The position numbers and the translations under genes are program-made. From assembly GCA_934272785.1 (NCBI GenBank), contig CAKQSE010000005.1, positions 1-64,000 of the forward strand: 64,000 bases of DNA. Reading direction: 5' to 3'. The stretch's first letter is position 1. Each line of letters starts with the position of its first letter. Positions 15,806 through 24,461 of the stretch are shown here, piece after piece. This stretch comes from an uncultured Alphaproteobacteria bacterium. Its GTDB lineage: Bacteria; Pseudomonadota; Alphaproteobacteria; Rs-D84. The notes below the pieces were generated by a model that worked only from the letters and a program-made list of their open reading frames with translations, was not told the DNA's origin and did no database searches.

Positions 15806-17698
15806 ATGGCAAAAGTGTTAGGTATCGATTTAGGAACAACTAATTCCGCCATGGCGTTCATGGATGGAAATGATCCGAAAATTATCGAAAATTCCGAGGG
15901 GGGGCGTACAACACCGTCTGTTGTTGCGTTGACATCTGGGGGTGAACAGTTGGTTGGTATCACCGCCAAGAACCAGGCGATTACCAATCCAGAAAATACA
16001 ATCTATGAAATCAAGCGTTTGATGGGATTACGTTTTGACAGCCCGGCGGTCAAAGAAATTGCCGCCCGCGTGCCGTATAAAATTGTCCGTGGCGACAATG
16101 GCGACGCCTGGGTCGAGATGGAGGGTAAGAAATATGCCCCGTCCCAGATTTCTGCGATGATTTTGGCAAAATTAAAGAAAGACGCCGAAGCGTATTTGGG
16201 CGAAACAGTGTCTGATGCGGTTATTACTGTGCCGGCATACTTTAACGATTCACAACGCCAGGCAACCAAGGACGCGGGGCGTATCGCGGGTCTGAACGTA
16301 TTGCGTATCGTCAACGAACCGACCGCGGCCGCATTGGCATATGGCTTGGAAAAAGATAAAAACGGAACAATCGCTGTGTATGACTTGGGCGGTGGAACGT
16401 TTGATATTTCCATCTTGGAAATCGTCGATGGCGTGTTCGAGGTTAAATCAACAAACGGTGATACCGCATTGGGTGGTTCGGACTTTGATGCGCGCGTATT
16501 GAAATACTTGATTGATGAATTCAAGGCGCAATCTGGTATTGACCTGACCGGCGACAAATTGGCATTACAGCGTTTAAAGGAAGCCGCAGAAAAGGCGAAA
16601 ATCGAATTGTCGTCCAAGATGCAGGCGGACATCAACTTGCCATATCTGACGGCGGATGCGACGGGGCCAAAGCACTTTAATACAACACTGACACGTGCGA
16701 AATTGGAATCGTTGGTTGATGACCTGATTCAGAAAACAATTGAACCGTGCAAAAAGGCATTGAAAGACGCAGGCTTGGATAAATCGCAAATCAACGATGT
16801 TATCTTGGTCGGTGGCCAGACCCGTATGCCCAAGGTTGTTGAAACAGTCAAAGAATTCTTTGGCCGCGAACCGCACAAGGGCGTGAACCCAGACGAAGTC
16901 GTTGCATTGGGCGCGGCAATTCAGGGTGGCGTTCTGAAAGGCGATGTCAAAGACGTTCTGTTGTTGGATGTAACCCCATTGTCGTTGGGTATTGAAACGT
17001 TGGGTGGTGTGTTCACACGCCTGATTGACCGCAATACAACAATCCCGACCAAGAAATCCCAGGTGTTTTCAACCGCCGAAGATAACCAGTCGGCTGTGAC
17101 AATTCGCGTATTCCAGGGTGAACGTGATATGGCCGCCGATAACAAATTGCTGGGGCAATTTAATTTGGAAGGTATCGCACCTGCCCCACGTGGTATGCCG
17201 CAAATCGAAGTGTCATTTGATATTGACGCAAACGGTATCGTTCACGTGTCGGCCAAGGATAAAGGCACCGGCAAAGAACAGACTATTTCGATTAAATCTG
17301 ATGGTGGTCTGTCCGAAGAAGACATCCAGAAAATGGTTGACGAAGCGGCAGCGAACGCGGAATCTGATAAACAGAAACGCGCCCTGGCCGAGGCCAAGAA
17401 TAACGCCGAAGCCGCAGTGTTCAGCATTGAAAAATCACTGAAAGAACACGGTGATAAAATCAGTGCCGATGACAAGAAAGCCATCGAAGATGCAAAAACA
17501 GCATTGTCTGATGAATTAGCCAAGGCTGATGCAACCGCAGAATCACTGAAAGAAAAGACCGACGCATTGATGGAAAAATCGATGAAGTTGGGCGAGGCGG
17601 TTTATAAAGCCGCACAAGAAGCGCAGAAATCTGAATCTGGTGATAACAAGCCAAACGCAGATGGAACACGTGACGCAGACTTTTCTGAAAAGAAATAA
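15806..17698 (+). CDS. dnaK: chaperone DnaK (Hsp70)
   Basis: Hsp70 binds exposed hydrophobic segments and releases them through an ATPase cycle driven by DnaJ and GrpE. The 630-residue product has the phosphate loop GIDLGTTNS, the second motif [12 protein letters not shown], the adenosine motif VGGQTRMP, the interdomain linker [13 protein letters not shown] and a helical lid. The start is the ATG at 15806, which follows AAGGAG by 8 nt; a GTG 9 nt earlier lies inside that site. Neither dnaJ nor grpE is adjacent; a terminator follows. Confidence 0.98.
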   Translation: MAKVLGIDLGTTNSAMAFMDGNDPKIIENSEGGRTTPSVVALTSGGEQLVGITAKNQAITNPENTIYEIKRLMGLRFDSPAVKEIAARVPYKIVRGDNGDAWVEMEGKKYAPSQISAMILAKLKKDAEAYLGETVSDAVITVPAYFNDSQRQATKDAGRIAGLNVLRIVNEPTAAALAYGLEKDKNGTIAVYDLGGGTFDISILEIVDGVFEVKSTNGDTALGGSDFDARVLKYLIDEFKAQSGIDLTGDKLALQRLKEAAEKAKIELSSKMQADINLPYLTADATGPKHFNTTLTRAKLESLVDDLIQKTIEPCKKALKDAGLDKSQINDVILVGGQTRMPKVVETVKEFFGREPHKGVNPDEVVALGAAIQGGVLKGDVKDVLLLDVTPLSLGIETLGGVFTRLIDRNTTIPTKKSQVFSTAEDNQSAVTIRVFQGERDMAADNKLLGQFNLEGIAPAPRGMPQIEVSFDIDANGIVHVSAKDKGTGKEQTISIKSDGGLSEEDIQKMVDEAAANAESDKQKRALAEAKNNAEAAVFSIEKSLKEHGDKISADDKKAIEDAKTALSDELAKADATAESLKEKTDALMEKSMKLGEAVYKAAQEAQKSESGDNKPNADGTRDADFSEKK

Positions 17699-17699
17699 A

Positions 17700-17729
17700 A
17701 ACCCGGGGCATTTGCCCCGGATTTTTTTT
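17700..17729 (+). terminator. dnaK terminator
   Basis: CCGGGGCA / TGCCCCGG hairpin with a run of eight T. Confidence 0.92.
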
Positions 17730-17765
17730 AGTGATACAGTGATAGAGTGACAGAGTGATAAAGTG
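17730..17765 (+). repeat. octamer tandem repeat
   Basis: About four and a half head-to-tail copies of an 8-bp unit: AGTGATAC, AGTGATAG, AGTGACAG, AGTGATAA, AGTG. It follows the dnaK terminator directly in non-coding DNA. Confidence 0.85.
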
Positions 17766-17790
17766 TTTTGAGCCGGCTTTGCGGGCTTTT

Positions 17791-17824
17791 CATTGCTCTC
17801 TGCGCTCTGCTCTCTGCTCTCTAT
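17791..17824. repeat. GCTCTCT-type intergenic repeat, copy 1
   Basis: CATTGC followed by degenerate GCTCTCT/GCTCTG units ending in CTCTAT. A closely similar stretch lies at 51561-51593. Both sit between hairpins and next to terminators. Confidence 0.7.
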
Positions 17825-17853
17825 AAATAAACGCGCCATCGGCGCGTTTATTT
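17825..17853 (-). terminator. pfkA terminator
   Basis: AAATAAACGCGCC / GGCGCGTTTATTT, a 13-bp perfect stem with a 3-nt loop, reaching into the pfkA stop codon. Confidence 0.85.
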
Positions 17854-18931
17854 ATTTTACCTCGCCAATATAAATCCCCATATGATGGGCGACGTCCAGT
17901 AACGGATCGTCGGGTGATACATACGCGTCCGATGTCTTTAAGCCCGGAATCTTTGGGTCGTCGGATATTTCGCCCGCGGCAAAAAAGTCTGCCATGCTGA
18001 CCGTTTTAACCTGGTTGCCGTCCAGTGCGGTTATAACATATGTTTCATTGTTTTCAATTGCGTGCAATGCGCAATCGGCGAAACGTGTTGCCAATATCCG
18101 GTCGCCAGATGTCGTGTCGCCGGCGCGCTGGATATGTTCGGGGTATGCCGTGCGGTTTGCAATTCCCGCCGCGGTCAATTTGCGTGAAATGATGTCCGCC
18201 GGTCGACCCGAATGACCGCGCATTGATACCCCTTCGGATACCATGATGATGCCGTAATCGGTTGATGCGTTTTTCACGTGTGATATTACCGCGTCCAGGT
18301 CGAATTTTATTTCTGGAATCAATATGACATCGGCACCGGCGGCAACGCCCGCATTTAATGCCAATGCCCCGCAATCGCGCCCCATTGATTGCACAACGAA
18401 CCAGCGATGATGACTGCGTGCGGTCAACATCAATTGATCACAGAACGTTGTCAGTTGCCATACCGCCGTATCAAATCCAACCGTGCGATCGGTCAATGGA
18501 ATATCCATATCAATTGTTTTTGGGATACATATCAATTGCAGGTCTGCATATGTTGCGCGATTGCCCCAGGCAAGCGAAAAACTGCCGTTGCCACCGACCA
18601 AAATCAATGCGTCCAGTTTCAATTTCTGCAATGCCGCGCGCAGTCGTCGGTTAAATTGCGCAACCGTGCCATTTGCGGCGGCGGTTTCAAAATTCATTAC
18701 ACCAGCGTGGCCATTGTGCAGAAAGCTGCCCGCCAGACGCGCATTTTCAATTGGTAATACACTGTTGGTCAATTCAATGGTTTGTGGTGGCGTCGCGCAC
18801 AGGCCATCTGTGCCGTCCATAATCCCGATAACGCGCCAATGACGCATCTGGGCACCGCGCATAATTCGCTGAATTACCGTGTTCAGACCGGAACAATCCC
18901 CCCCGGTCGTCATAATACCTATTGTTTTCAT
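17852..18931 (-). CDS. pfkA: 6-phosphofructokinase family protein
   Basis: Phosphorylates fructose 6-phosphate in glycolysis. The 359-residue product has the family loop GGDCSGLN (residues 10-17), the phosphate-donor loop GGNGS and PKTIDMDIPLTD. PKTID, with Lys where ATP-dependent enzymes have Gly, is typical of pyrophosphate-dependent and related PFKs; the GGNGS loop is ATP-like, so the donor is uncertain. The usual Asn of TIDND is Met here, and the usual Pro of GGDxPGLN is Ser. The start follows AGGGGAG at good spacing. The -10 TGCTATAAT is of the extended type. Divergent from the LysM protein gene. Confidence 0.87.
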   Translation of the reverse strand: MKTIGIMTTGGDCSGLNTVIQRIMRGAQMRHWRVIGIMDGTDGLCATPPQTIELTNSVLPIENARLAGSFLHNGHAGVMNFETAAANGTVAQFNRRLRAALQKLKLDALILVGGNGSFSLAWGNRATYADLQLICIPKTIDMDIPLTDRTVGFDTAVWQLTTFCDQLMLTARSHHRWFVVQSMGRDCGALALNAGVAAGADVILIPEIKFDLDAVISHVKNASTDYGIIMVSEGVSMRGHSGRPADIISRKLTAAGIANRTAYPEHIQRAGDTTSGDRILATRFADCALHAIENNETYVITALDGNQVKTVSMADFFAAGEISDDPKIPGLKTSDAYVSPDDPLLDVAHHMGIYIGEVK

Positions 18932-18973
18932 AATCTCCCCTATGTGTATCGGTTTGATTATAGCATATTTAAG

Positions 18974-19001
18974 TTGACAAAGAAAGATTATTTGCAATAA
19001 T
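18974..19001 (+). promoter_or_regulatory. promoter of the LysM protein gene
   Basis: TTGACA (18974-18979), a 16-bp spacer and AATAAT (18996-19001). Confidence 0.6.
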
Positions 19002-19042
19002 TTGTCCAGTGTTAAATTTAATCTGGTTATGGAGATTGCGGT

Positions 19043-20164
19043 ATGGCAAAACAAAACAAAAAAATCAAACGTTCAACAGACGATTTAATCAATGACGCAA
19101 TTGCGCAGCAAAATTCATGGATGGAAAATCGTCGCAACTTTGCCAGACGCTTTTTAAAGACATTGAATATATTTGCCCGCCCCGCCCCGCGCGGTGATGA
19201 CGCGACCGTGGTCACGTCTGAAAAACAGAGCCGGCACACCGGCCTGCGTGCGTATTGGTTCCCAATCCTGTGCGCAATAGTGGTGATATTTGTTGCAATC
19301 TGGGTTATGTTTGTTCGTGGCGCGGCGCAACCACGTGTGGTCGTTGTCCCGGCAATCCCGGAACCGGTTGTTCAGGCGGTTGAAAATTCTGTTCCGTCAT
19401 TTGATATTGTGCGTATTGAACCGGCGGGCACGTTGGTTATTGCTGGTCGTTGGGTCCCACACCAGAACATATCTATCGTCATCAATGGCAAGATTGTTGC
19501 AACCGAACGCACAGATTCCGAAGGCGAATTTGTTTATGCCCCAACCCGCGTGTTTGAACCAGGTAACTATACAATATCATTGATTGGTGCCGCACCGGCG
19601 GTTAAGTCCACCGAAAATGTATTCGTGTATATTTCCCCACGTGGATATAAAAATTCTGTGTCGCTGTTGATGACACGCGACGGCAGCACGATGTTACAGG
19701 CCCCGACAATGTTGGCCGATGGCGATTTGGTCGTGTCAAAAATTGATTATCTGGACACAGGGCGTATTGTTGTGACGGGTGATGCACTGCCGCGTTTGCG
19801 CGTGTCGTTGTCGCTGAACAACAAATACATCGGTTTTGCCCGCGTGTCGGATCACAAGCACTTTGGTCTGGGCGCAGATGTCGGTGAATTAGAAACTGGC
19901 AAAGAATACGTTCTGACTGTGCGTCTGCACGATGGTGATGGTCGCACCGTTGCCCAGGTCGGACATCGCTTTACAATGCCAGAAATGACCGGTGATGATG
20001 ATACGTATTACACCGTGCGTCGTGGCGATTGCCTGTGGATTATTGCGCGTAATTTCCTGCGCCGTGGAATTCTGTTCAGCATTATCGCCGAACGCAATAA
20101 TATCGAAAATCCTGATTTGATTTATCCAAAGCAATTATTACAAATTCCCGTTGATGGGAAATAA
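19043..20164 (+). CDS. membrane-anchored LysM-domain protein
   Basis: Probably a peptidoglycan-binding envelope protein. The 373-residue product has a charged cytoplasmic N-terminus, one membrane helix at about residues 72-93 (YWFPILCAIVVIFVAIWVMF), beta-rich Ig/Bon-like segments with repeated GTLVIAGRW and GRIVVTGDA patterns, and a C-terminal LysM domain (YYTVRRGDCLWIIARNFL, ending LIYPKQLLQIP). LysM proteins of this layout are common in alphaproteobacteria, where they bind murein next to the inner membrane. A GGAG site precedes the ATG and a hairpin terminator follows. Confidence 0.88.
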   Translation: MAKQNKKIKRSTDDLINDAIAQQNSWMENRRNFARRFLKTLNIFARPAPRGDDATVVTSEKQSRHTGLRAYWFPILCAIVVIFVAIWVMFVRGAAQPRVVVVPAIPEPVVQAVENSVPSFDIVRIEPAGTLVIAGRWVPHQNISIVINGKIVATERTDSEGEFVYAPTRVFEPGNYTISLIGAAPAVKSTENVFVYISPRGYKNSVSLLMTRDGSTMLQAPTMLADGDLVVSKIDYLDTGRIVVTGDALPRLRVSLSLNNKYIGFARVSDHKHFGLGADVGELETGKEYVLTVRLHDGDGRTVAQVGHRFTMPEMTGDDDTYYTVRRGDCLWIIARNFLRRGILFSIIAERNNIENPDLIYPKQLLQIPVDGK

Positions 20165-20167
20165 AAC

Positions 20168-20195
20168 AAACCGGCAATCGCCGGTTTTATTTTTT
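20168..20195 (+). terminator. terminator of the LysM protein gene
   Basis: AAACCGGC / GCCGGTTT hairpin followed by a T-rich run. Confidence 0.88.
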
Positions 20196-20197
20196 AA

Positions 20198-20320
20198 GAA
20201 CGGGAATTCCTCGGCATTAAAAATGCCTGCGGGCAAACCGTGACGATTTCGCTGCGTTACACTTGCAAAATCTACTTGTTTTCGAACCCTCTAGTCGGGT
20301 TCTCTTCCGTCGCCACATGC
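20198..20320. other. structured non-coding spacer
   Basis: No gene seen. It holds two small hairpins: GGCATT/AATGCC at 20213-20227 and GAACCC/GGGTTC at 20284-20302. An open frame running through it into gdhA crosses a tRNA and is not credible. Confidence 0.5.
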
Positions 20321-20349
20321 CAAAAATAAAATCGGCAAAACGCCGATTT
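20321..20349 (-). terminator. tRNA-Gly terminator
   Basis: AAATCGGC / GCCGATTT hairpin with a T-rich tail when read on the minus strand, just after the tRNA 3' end. Confidence 0.75.
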
Positions 20350-20355
20350 GATTTT

Positions 20356-20429
20356 TGGTGCGGGCGAAGGGAATCGAACCCTCGCCTAAAGCTTGGGAAG
20401 CTTTCGTTCTACCATTATACTACGCCCGC
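20356..20429 (-). tRNA. tRNA-Gly(CCC)
   Basis: Complete cloverleaf of 74 nt. The acceptor GCGGGCG pairs with CGCCCGC, discriminator A and an encoded CCA. The anticodon loop TTCCCAA gives anticodon CCC, with a GGTTCGATTCC T-arm. A TATAAA-type -10 lies just upstream on the minus strand. Confidence 0.97.
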
Positions 20430-20556
20430 AGGTTCGGCGCAATTTTATACCTATATGCGGAAAAAGTCCAGAACAAAAAGTTTTTGCTTTTTTGTTGCGG
20501 GTGTCTTAGTCTGGTTAGTGCCTAAACATTATTATTCACTAGCAAGGGAGATTATG

Positions 20557-21810
20557 ATGGCAAATGAAAATATGAATCCGTTGGTCGCCGCACAAAGCCG
20601 CGTCAAGGTCGCTTGCGACAAGTTGGGGTTGCCCGCGGACGTATATGAAATATTAAAGAATCCACAGCGCACACTGGAAGTGTCAATTCCGGTCCGTATG
20701 GACGATGGCAGTATTCGCGTATTTACCGGATATCGTGCCCAGCATAATACGGCAATCGGCCCGTCCAAGGGCGGCGTGCGTTTTCATCCGATGGTAACCA
20801 AGGACGAGGTTTCTGCCTTGTCCATATGGATGACATTTAAATGCGCCGTGACGGGGATTCCGTATGGCGGTGGCAAGGGTGGCGTTATCGTTGATCCAAA
20901 AACGCTGTCGGTGGGCGAATTGGAACGCTTGTGCCGCGGGTATGTCGACGCGATTTATCCAATCTTGGGCGAAAAGAAAGATGTTCCGGCCCCAGACGTC
21001 AACACCAATGGCCAGATTATGGCGTGGATGATTGATGAATACATCAAATTATCGGGCGAGGCATCGTTCGGCACATTTACCGGCAAGCCTGTTGAACTGG
21101 CTGGCAGTCTGGGCCGCACCAAGGCAACAGGACTGGGGATATCAATCATCATTGCCCAGGCGTTACAAACACAAAACAAGCAAATGCGCGGTGCACGTAT
21201 CGCAATCCAGGGATTTGGCAACGTGGGCAGTTTTACCGCCAAGTGCAGTTATGATATGGGCGCGAAAATCGTCGCAATTGCGGAATGGAACACAACACTG
21301 TTCAATGAAAATGGGATTGATGTTGACGCGCTGATTGCGTTCAAGGCCCAGAACAACGGCAGTATCAAAGGATTCCCGGGTGCCACTGAAATTGATGTTG
21401 CCACGTTCTGGGGATTGGATGTTGATGTGTTGTCGCCGTGCGCGATGGAAAACACAATCAACGCCGAAACCGCCCCGCTGATTAAAACCAGCCTGGTGGT
21501 CGAAGGTGCCAATGGCCCGACAACATTAGATGGCGAAAAAATCTTGGCGTCGCGTGGCGTAATGCTGGTGCCGGATATTTTGGCCAATGCTGGTGGTGTG
21601 ACGGTTTCGTACTTCGAGTGGGTCCAGAACCGTTACGGCTATTATTGGTCCGAGACCGAGGTTGAAGAAAAAGAAATCGCCGCGATGAAAAACGCATTTG
21701 ACGCGATTTACAAAATCAAAACCGAATACAACGTTTCCATGCGCGAGGCGGCATATATGCATTCAATCAAGCGTATTGCCAGTGCCATGAAATTACGTGG
21801 TTGGTATTAA
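20557..21810 (+). CDS. gdhA: glutamate dehydrogenase
   Basis: Glu/Leu/Phe/Val dehydrogenase family; reversibly deaminates glutamate to 2-oxoglutarate. The 417-residue product has the substrate-binding KGGVRFHP, the catalytic-lysine region PYGGGKGGVIVDP, and the Rossmann motif IQGFGNVGS. It resembles the hexameric catabolic GudB/RocG type, usually NAD-linked, rather than the E. coli NADP enzyme. The second of two adjacent ATGs (20557) has the better spacing from AAGGGAG. The gene stands alone after tRNA-Gly and ends at a bidirectional terminator. Useful for amino-acid catabolism in a low-oxygen host-associated bacterium (inference). Confidence 0.95.
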   Translation: MANENMNPLVAAQSRVKVACDKLGLPADVYEILKNPQRTLEVSIPVRMDDGSIRVFTGYRAQHNTAIGPSKGGVRFHPMVTKDEVSALSIWMTFKCAVTGIPYGGGKGGVIVDPKTLSVGELERLCRGYVDAIYPILGEKKDVPAPDVNTNGQIMAWMIDEYIKLSGEASFGTFTGKPVELAGSLGRTKATGLGISIIIAQALQTQNKQMRGARIAIQGFGNVGSFTAKCSYDMGAKIVAIAEWNTTLFNENGIDVDALIAFKAQNNGSIKGFPGATEIDVATFWGLDVDVLSPCAMENTINAETAPLIKTSLVVEGANGPTTLDGEKILASRGVMLVPDILANAGGVTVSYFEWVQNRYGYYWSETEVEEKEIAAMKNAFDAIYKIKTEYNVSMREAAYMHSIKRIASAMKLRGWY

Positions 21811-21837
21811 AAAAATCCCCACAAATGTGGGGATTTT
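21811..21837. terminator. bidirectional terminator gdhA / rplS
   Basis: AAAAATCCCCAC / GTGGGGATTTTT, a 12-bp perfect stem with A- and T-runs, shared by convergent genes. Confidence 0.92.
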
Positions 21838-21856
21838 TAATTTGAATAAATCCAAA

Positions 21857-22246
21857 TTATTTTGCGTTCTTTTCAGCAGATGCCGCCGCCAAATCTTCGA
21901 CGATTCTGGCCTTTTTGCCGGACAATCCGCGCAGGAAGAACAATTTAGCACGACGAACGCGACCAATACGAACCTTTTCAATTTTTTCAATTGCTGGGCT
22001 GTATAATGGGAATTTACGTTCAACACCAACACCATAAGATTCGCGGCGAACCGTGAACGATGCGTTGTTGCCTGTGCCACCATCACGTGCGATAACAACA
22101 CCTTCGAAAACCTGGATACGGAACTTGTCACCATCTTTGATTTTGACGTGAACTTTCAGTGTATCACCCGCTTTGAATTCAGGGATTTTCTTGTTCGCTT
22201 TCAGTTTTTCAACCTGGGCTGCTTCGATTTTTTTAATGATGCTCAT
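21857..22246 (-). CDS. rplS: 50S ribosomal protein L19
   Basis: L19 sits at the interface of the 30S and 50S subunits. The 129-residue product carries the family signature in [20 protein letters not shown] and the [16 protein letters not shown] segment. The start MSIIKKIEA follows AAAGGA and overlaps the trmD stop by 4 nt (ATGA). It is the last gene of the conserved rpsP-rimM-trmD-rplS operon. Confidence 0.97.
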   Translation of the reverse strand: MSIIKKIEAAQVEKLKANKKIPEFKAGDTLKVHVKIKDGDKFRIQVFEGVVIARDGGTGNNASFTVRRESYGVGVERKFPLYSPAIEKIEKVRIGRVRRAKLFFLRGLSGKKARIVEDLAAASAEKNAK

Positions 22247-22929
22247 TTTTTGTTTTCCTTTATTAAATCCGGACGACGCTGTTTTGTTATTTCGTCCGAT
22301 TGTTGTTTCCGCCACCGTTCGATATTGCCGTGGTGACCGGACAGCAGGACTTCTGGGACATTGCGTCCACGCCATGCCGACGGGCGGGTGTATAACGGCC
22401 ATTCCAGCCCCCCGATTTCGAAACTCTCGTTTGCGGTGGATTCAGTCCCACCGTGCAGAACATTATCCATCACGCGAACACAACTGTCAATAAAAACTTG
22501 GGCGGCAATTTCACCCCCAGACAGTATGTAATCACCGATTGATAATTCCATTATATCATATTCATCAATGATTCGTTGATCAATTCCTTCGTATCGACCG
22601 CACAGCAATGTGTATGTCGCGTTCGCATCGGCGGCGAAATCGCGCACCATAGACTGGGTCAATGTTGGGCCACGTGGGGAAAAATAGATAATTTTGCCAC
22701 GCGTTTTGACGGAATCAATTGCCGCCCCCAGTGCGTCTGGGCGCATGACCATGCCGGCCCCGCCCCCAAATTGTTCGTCATCAACACTGCCATAATTATT
22801 GATTGCAAAATCACGAATATTTATCGCGTCATATGACCATATGCCGCGATCCAACGCACGACCAACCACCCCGCCGGACAGTGTGCCCGGGAACATTTCT
22901 GGGAAAATAGTCAGTATGTTAAAGTGCAT
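22243..22929 (-). CDS. trmD: tRNA m1G37 methyltransferase
   Basis: TrmD methylates N1 of G37 next to the anticodon and prevents frameshifting. The 228-residue SPOUT-fold protein shows [11 protein letters not shown], the [11 protein letters not shown] loop, the SAM-binding trefoil knot ([26 protein letters not shown]) and [17 protein letters not shown]. It is coupled to rplS by an ATGA overlap and begins 2 nt after the rimM stop. Confidence 0.97.
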   Translation of the reverse strand: MHFNILTIFPEMFPGTLSGGVVGRALDRGIWSYDAINIRDFAINNYGSVDDEQFGGGAGMVMRPDALGAAIDSVKTRGKIIYFSPRGPTLTQSMVRDFAADANATYTLLCGRYEGIDQRIIDEYDIMELSIGDYILSGGEIAAQVFIDSCVRVMDNVLHGGTESTANESFEIGGLEWPLYTRPSAWRGRNVPEVLLSGHHGNIERWRKQQSDEITKQRRPDLIKENKK

Positions 22930-22931
22930 TG

Positions 22932-23396
22932 TTATATCGTAATTGTATTATTTTGCATATCAACGTCGGCCCCCGCAAAGGACACCATGTCGCCGTTATC
23001 CAGTTCGATAATGTCGCCGGCACCATAGTTTTGAAAGCATGCAACGTGCCCTATTTTGTGACCGTCGCGCATAACGGTAAAACCAATCAAGTCTGATTGA
23101 TAATATTCGCCATCGGCGACATCGGGTAACGCGTCGCGCGCGATGAATAATTCGGTCCCGCGCAATCCCTCGGCCGCGGTGCGGTCGGTTATGCCATCAA
23201 TTCGTGCAACGATAACGTCAGATGTCGGATTTAGACGGCGCACGAAATGAAATGCGTCGGGCGCGGCGCGGTCGCATATGATTTCCAACGTTTGAAAATC
23301 CATCGGACTGGCGGTGTATGTCTGAACGCGAAATTCGCCCCGGATACCCTGGGGGGCGACGATTTTTCCGACCAAGATTTTTGATTTATCTGACAT
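22932..23396 (-). CDS. rimM: 16S rRNA processing protein RimM
   Basis: RimM assists maturation of the 30S head, binding S19. The 154-residue product has the N-terminal RimM barrel (ILVGKIVAPQGIRGEFRV) and the C-terminal PRC barrel (DGEYYQSDLIGFTV, AGDIIEL). I start it at MSDKSKILVG. The reading frame extends 13 codons upstream without homology. It is the second gene of the rpsP operon. Confidence 0.94.
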   Translation of the reverse strand: MSDKSKILVGKIVAPQGIRGEFRVQTYTASPMDFQTLEIICDRAAPDAFHFVRRLNPTSDVIVARIDGITDRTAAEGLRGTELFIARDALPDVADGEYYQSDLIGFTVMRDGHKIGHVACFQNYGAGDIIELDNGDMVSFAGADVDMQNNTITI

Positions 23397-23447
23397 ATGA
23401 TATTCACGGAATGCGCCCACGATATGTGGGCGCACAGGTTTGCAAAA

Positions 23448-23870
23448 TTATTCTGCGGTTGTTTCCGCTGGTGCTGCGGCTGCTTCTTTTGCAGCGGCTT
23501 CTGCGGCGGCCTTTTCTTCGGCGATTTTAGCCAATTTTTCAGCCTTGTCCTTGATTTTCATCTGGGTCTTTTCAGACTGCAAGTGCTTTTTTGTCTGAAC
23601 AGGCACAGGCTTTTTCGCGACCAAACCGGCGTTCGCCAAGAAACGATATACACGGTCAGATGGTTTCGCACCCTTGGCCAACCAAGCCTTGATTTTTTCA
23701 ACGTCTAAAACAACGCGCTTTTCATTGTCGCGTGGCAGCATTGGGTCATATTTACCAACGGTTTCCAATGTGTTCCCAGAATTACGTGCGTTACGTGAAT
23801 CTGTAACAACGACATGATAATACGGGCGTTTTTTTGCACCGAAACGCGCCAAACGAATAACAGTTGCCAT
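23448..23870 (-). CDS. rpsP: 30S ribosomal protein S16
   Basis: S16 is an early assembly protein of the 30S subunit. The 140-residue product begins MATVIRLARFGAKKRPYYHV, the family signature, followed by the S16 core to about residue 85. It then carries a long Lys/Ala/Glu-rich C-terminal extension, as in many alphaproteobacteria. AAGGAG precedes the ATG. It heads the operon, which starts at a good promoter about 133 nt upstream; the long leader may hold a regulatory structure. Confidence 0.97.
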   Translation of the reverse strand: MATVIRLARFGAKKRPYYHVVVTDSRNARNSGNTLETVGKYDPMLPRDNEKRVVLDVEKIKAWLAKGAKPSDRVYRFLANAGLVAKKPVPVQTKKHLQSEKTQMKIKDKAEKLAKIAEEKAAAEAAAKEAAAAPAETTAE

Positions 23871-24010
23871 AATTTTGCTCCTTAGTATTTCTAACTGTTT
23901 GACCACACAAGAAAACCACCATCAAAGACAAAAACTTGTCGGTTGATGTTCCAAACGCATACCGCGAACTGGATTTATTGTGATGGCAATCTTGTGGGAT
24001 TTGCGGTGCT

Positions 24011-24039
24011 ATTATGATGTAAATTTTATCAAAAGTCAA
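24011..24039 (-). promoter_or_regulatory. rpsP operon promoter
   Basis: On the minus strand TTGACT (24039-24034), a 17-bp spacer and CATAAT (24016-24011). The transcript would have an untranslated leader of about 133 nt. Confidence 0.6.
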
Positions 24040-24055
24040 ATAAATATATACATAT

Positions 24056-24084
24056 TTGACATTGTGGGCGGGCAATTGTAAAAT
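24056..24084 (+). promoter_or_regulatory. near-consensus leaderless promoter
   Basis: Perfect TTGACA (24056-24061), a 17-bp spacer and TAAAAT (24079-24084). Only 7 nt separate the -10 from the ATG of the DUF2155 gene, so the mRNA should start at or within a base of the start codon. Confidence 0.65.
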
Positions 24085-24091
24085 GCCGGGT

Positions 24092-24451
24092 ATGAGAAGG
24101 ACTTTTTTATTTTCGTTGGCACTGGCGTGGGCGTTGGGAATTATGCCGATGGCGTCGCATGCGTATATCAATCGCGACACGGCAACCGTGCGCATTATGA
24201 ACAAGGCCGCGGGCAAGGTGCAACAGGTCAACCTGGCGGTGGGCCGTGCGGCGACGTTTGAAAAACTGAATATAACGGTGCGTTCGTGCAAACAGACCGA
24301 CCCGTTCCAGGCCGAAGATTATTTCGCATTTCTGGAAATTTCCAAGTCTGGCGGGGGGCAGATTTTCGGTGGCTGGATGTCGCGCAATGAGCCGGGTGAC
24401 AATCCGTTGCAAAATGCCGACTATGATGTGTGGCTGGTAAAGTGTGAATAA
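24092..24451 (+). CDS. DUF2155 secreted protein
   Basis: A periplasmic protein of the alphaproteobacterial DUF2155 family; molecular role unknown. The 119-residue product has a signal peptide (RRTFLFSLALAWALG to ASHA, residues 2-24). The family core follows: a membrane-separated KVQQVNLAVGRAATFEKLNI segment, ITVRSC, then FLEI and GGWM, and the final YDVWLVKC. The start has no ribosome binding site. Its promoter places +1 at the ATG. The two following genes encode exported lipoproteins, so the cluster may serve the envelope. Confidence 0.82.
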   Translation: MRRTFLFSLALAWALGIMPMASHAYINRDTATVRIMNKAAGKVQQVNLAVGRAATFEKLNITVRSCKQTDPFQAEDYFAFLEISKSGGGQIFGGWMSRNEPGDNPLQNADYDVWLVKCE

Positions 24452-24461
24452 GGGGGAATAA

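Noticed and set aside
17730..17824. CRISPR-like array after dnaK
   Set aside because: The units are 7-8 bp and directly adjacent without spacers, and no cas genes are near.
20263..20556. Long upstream extension of gdhA
   Set aside because: It crosses tRNA-Gly on the other strand and a terminator. The ATG at 20557 has a proper ribosome binding site.
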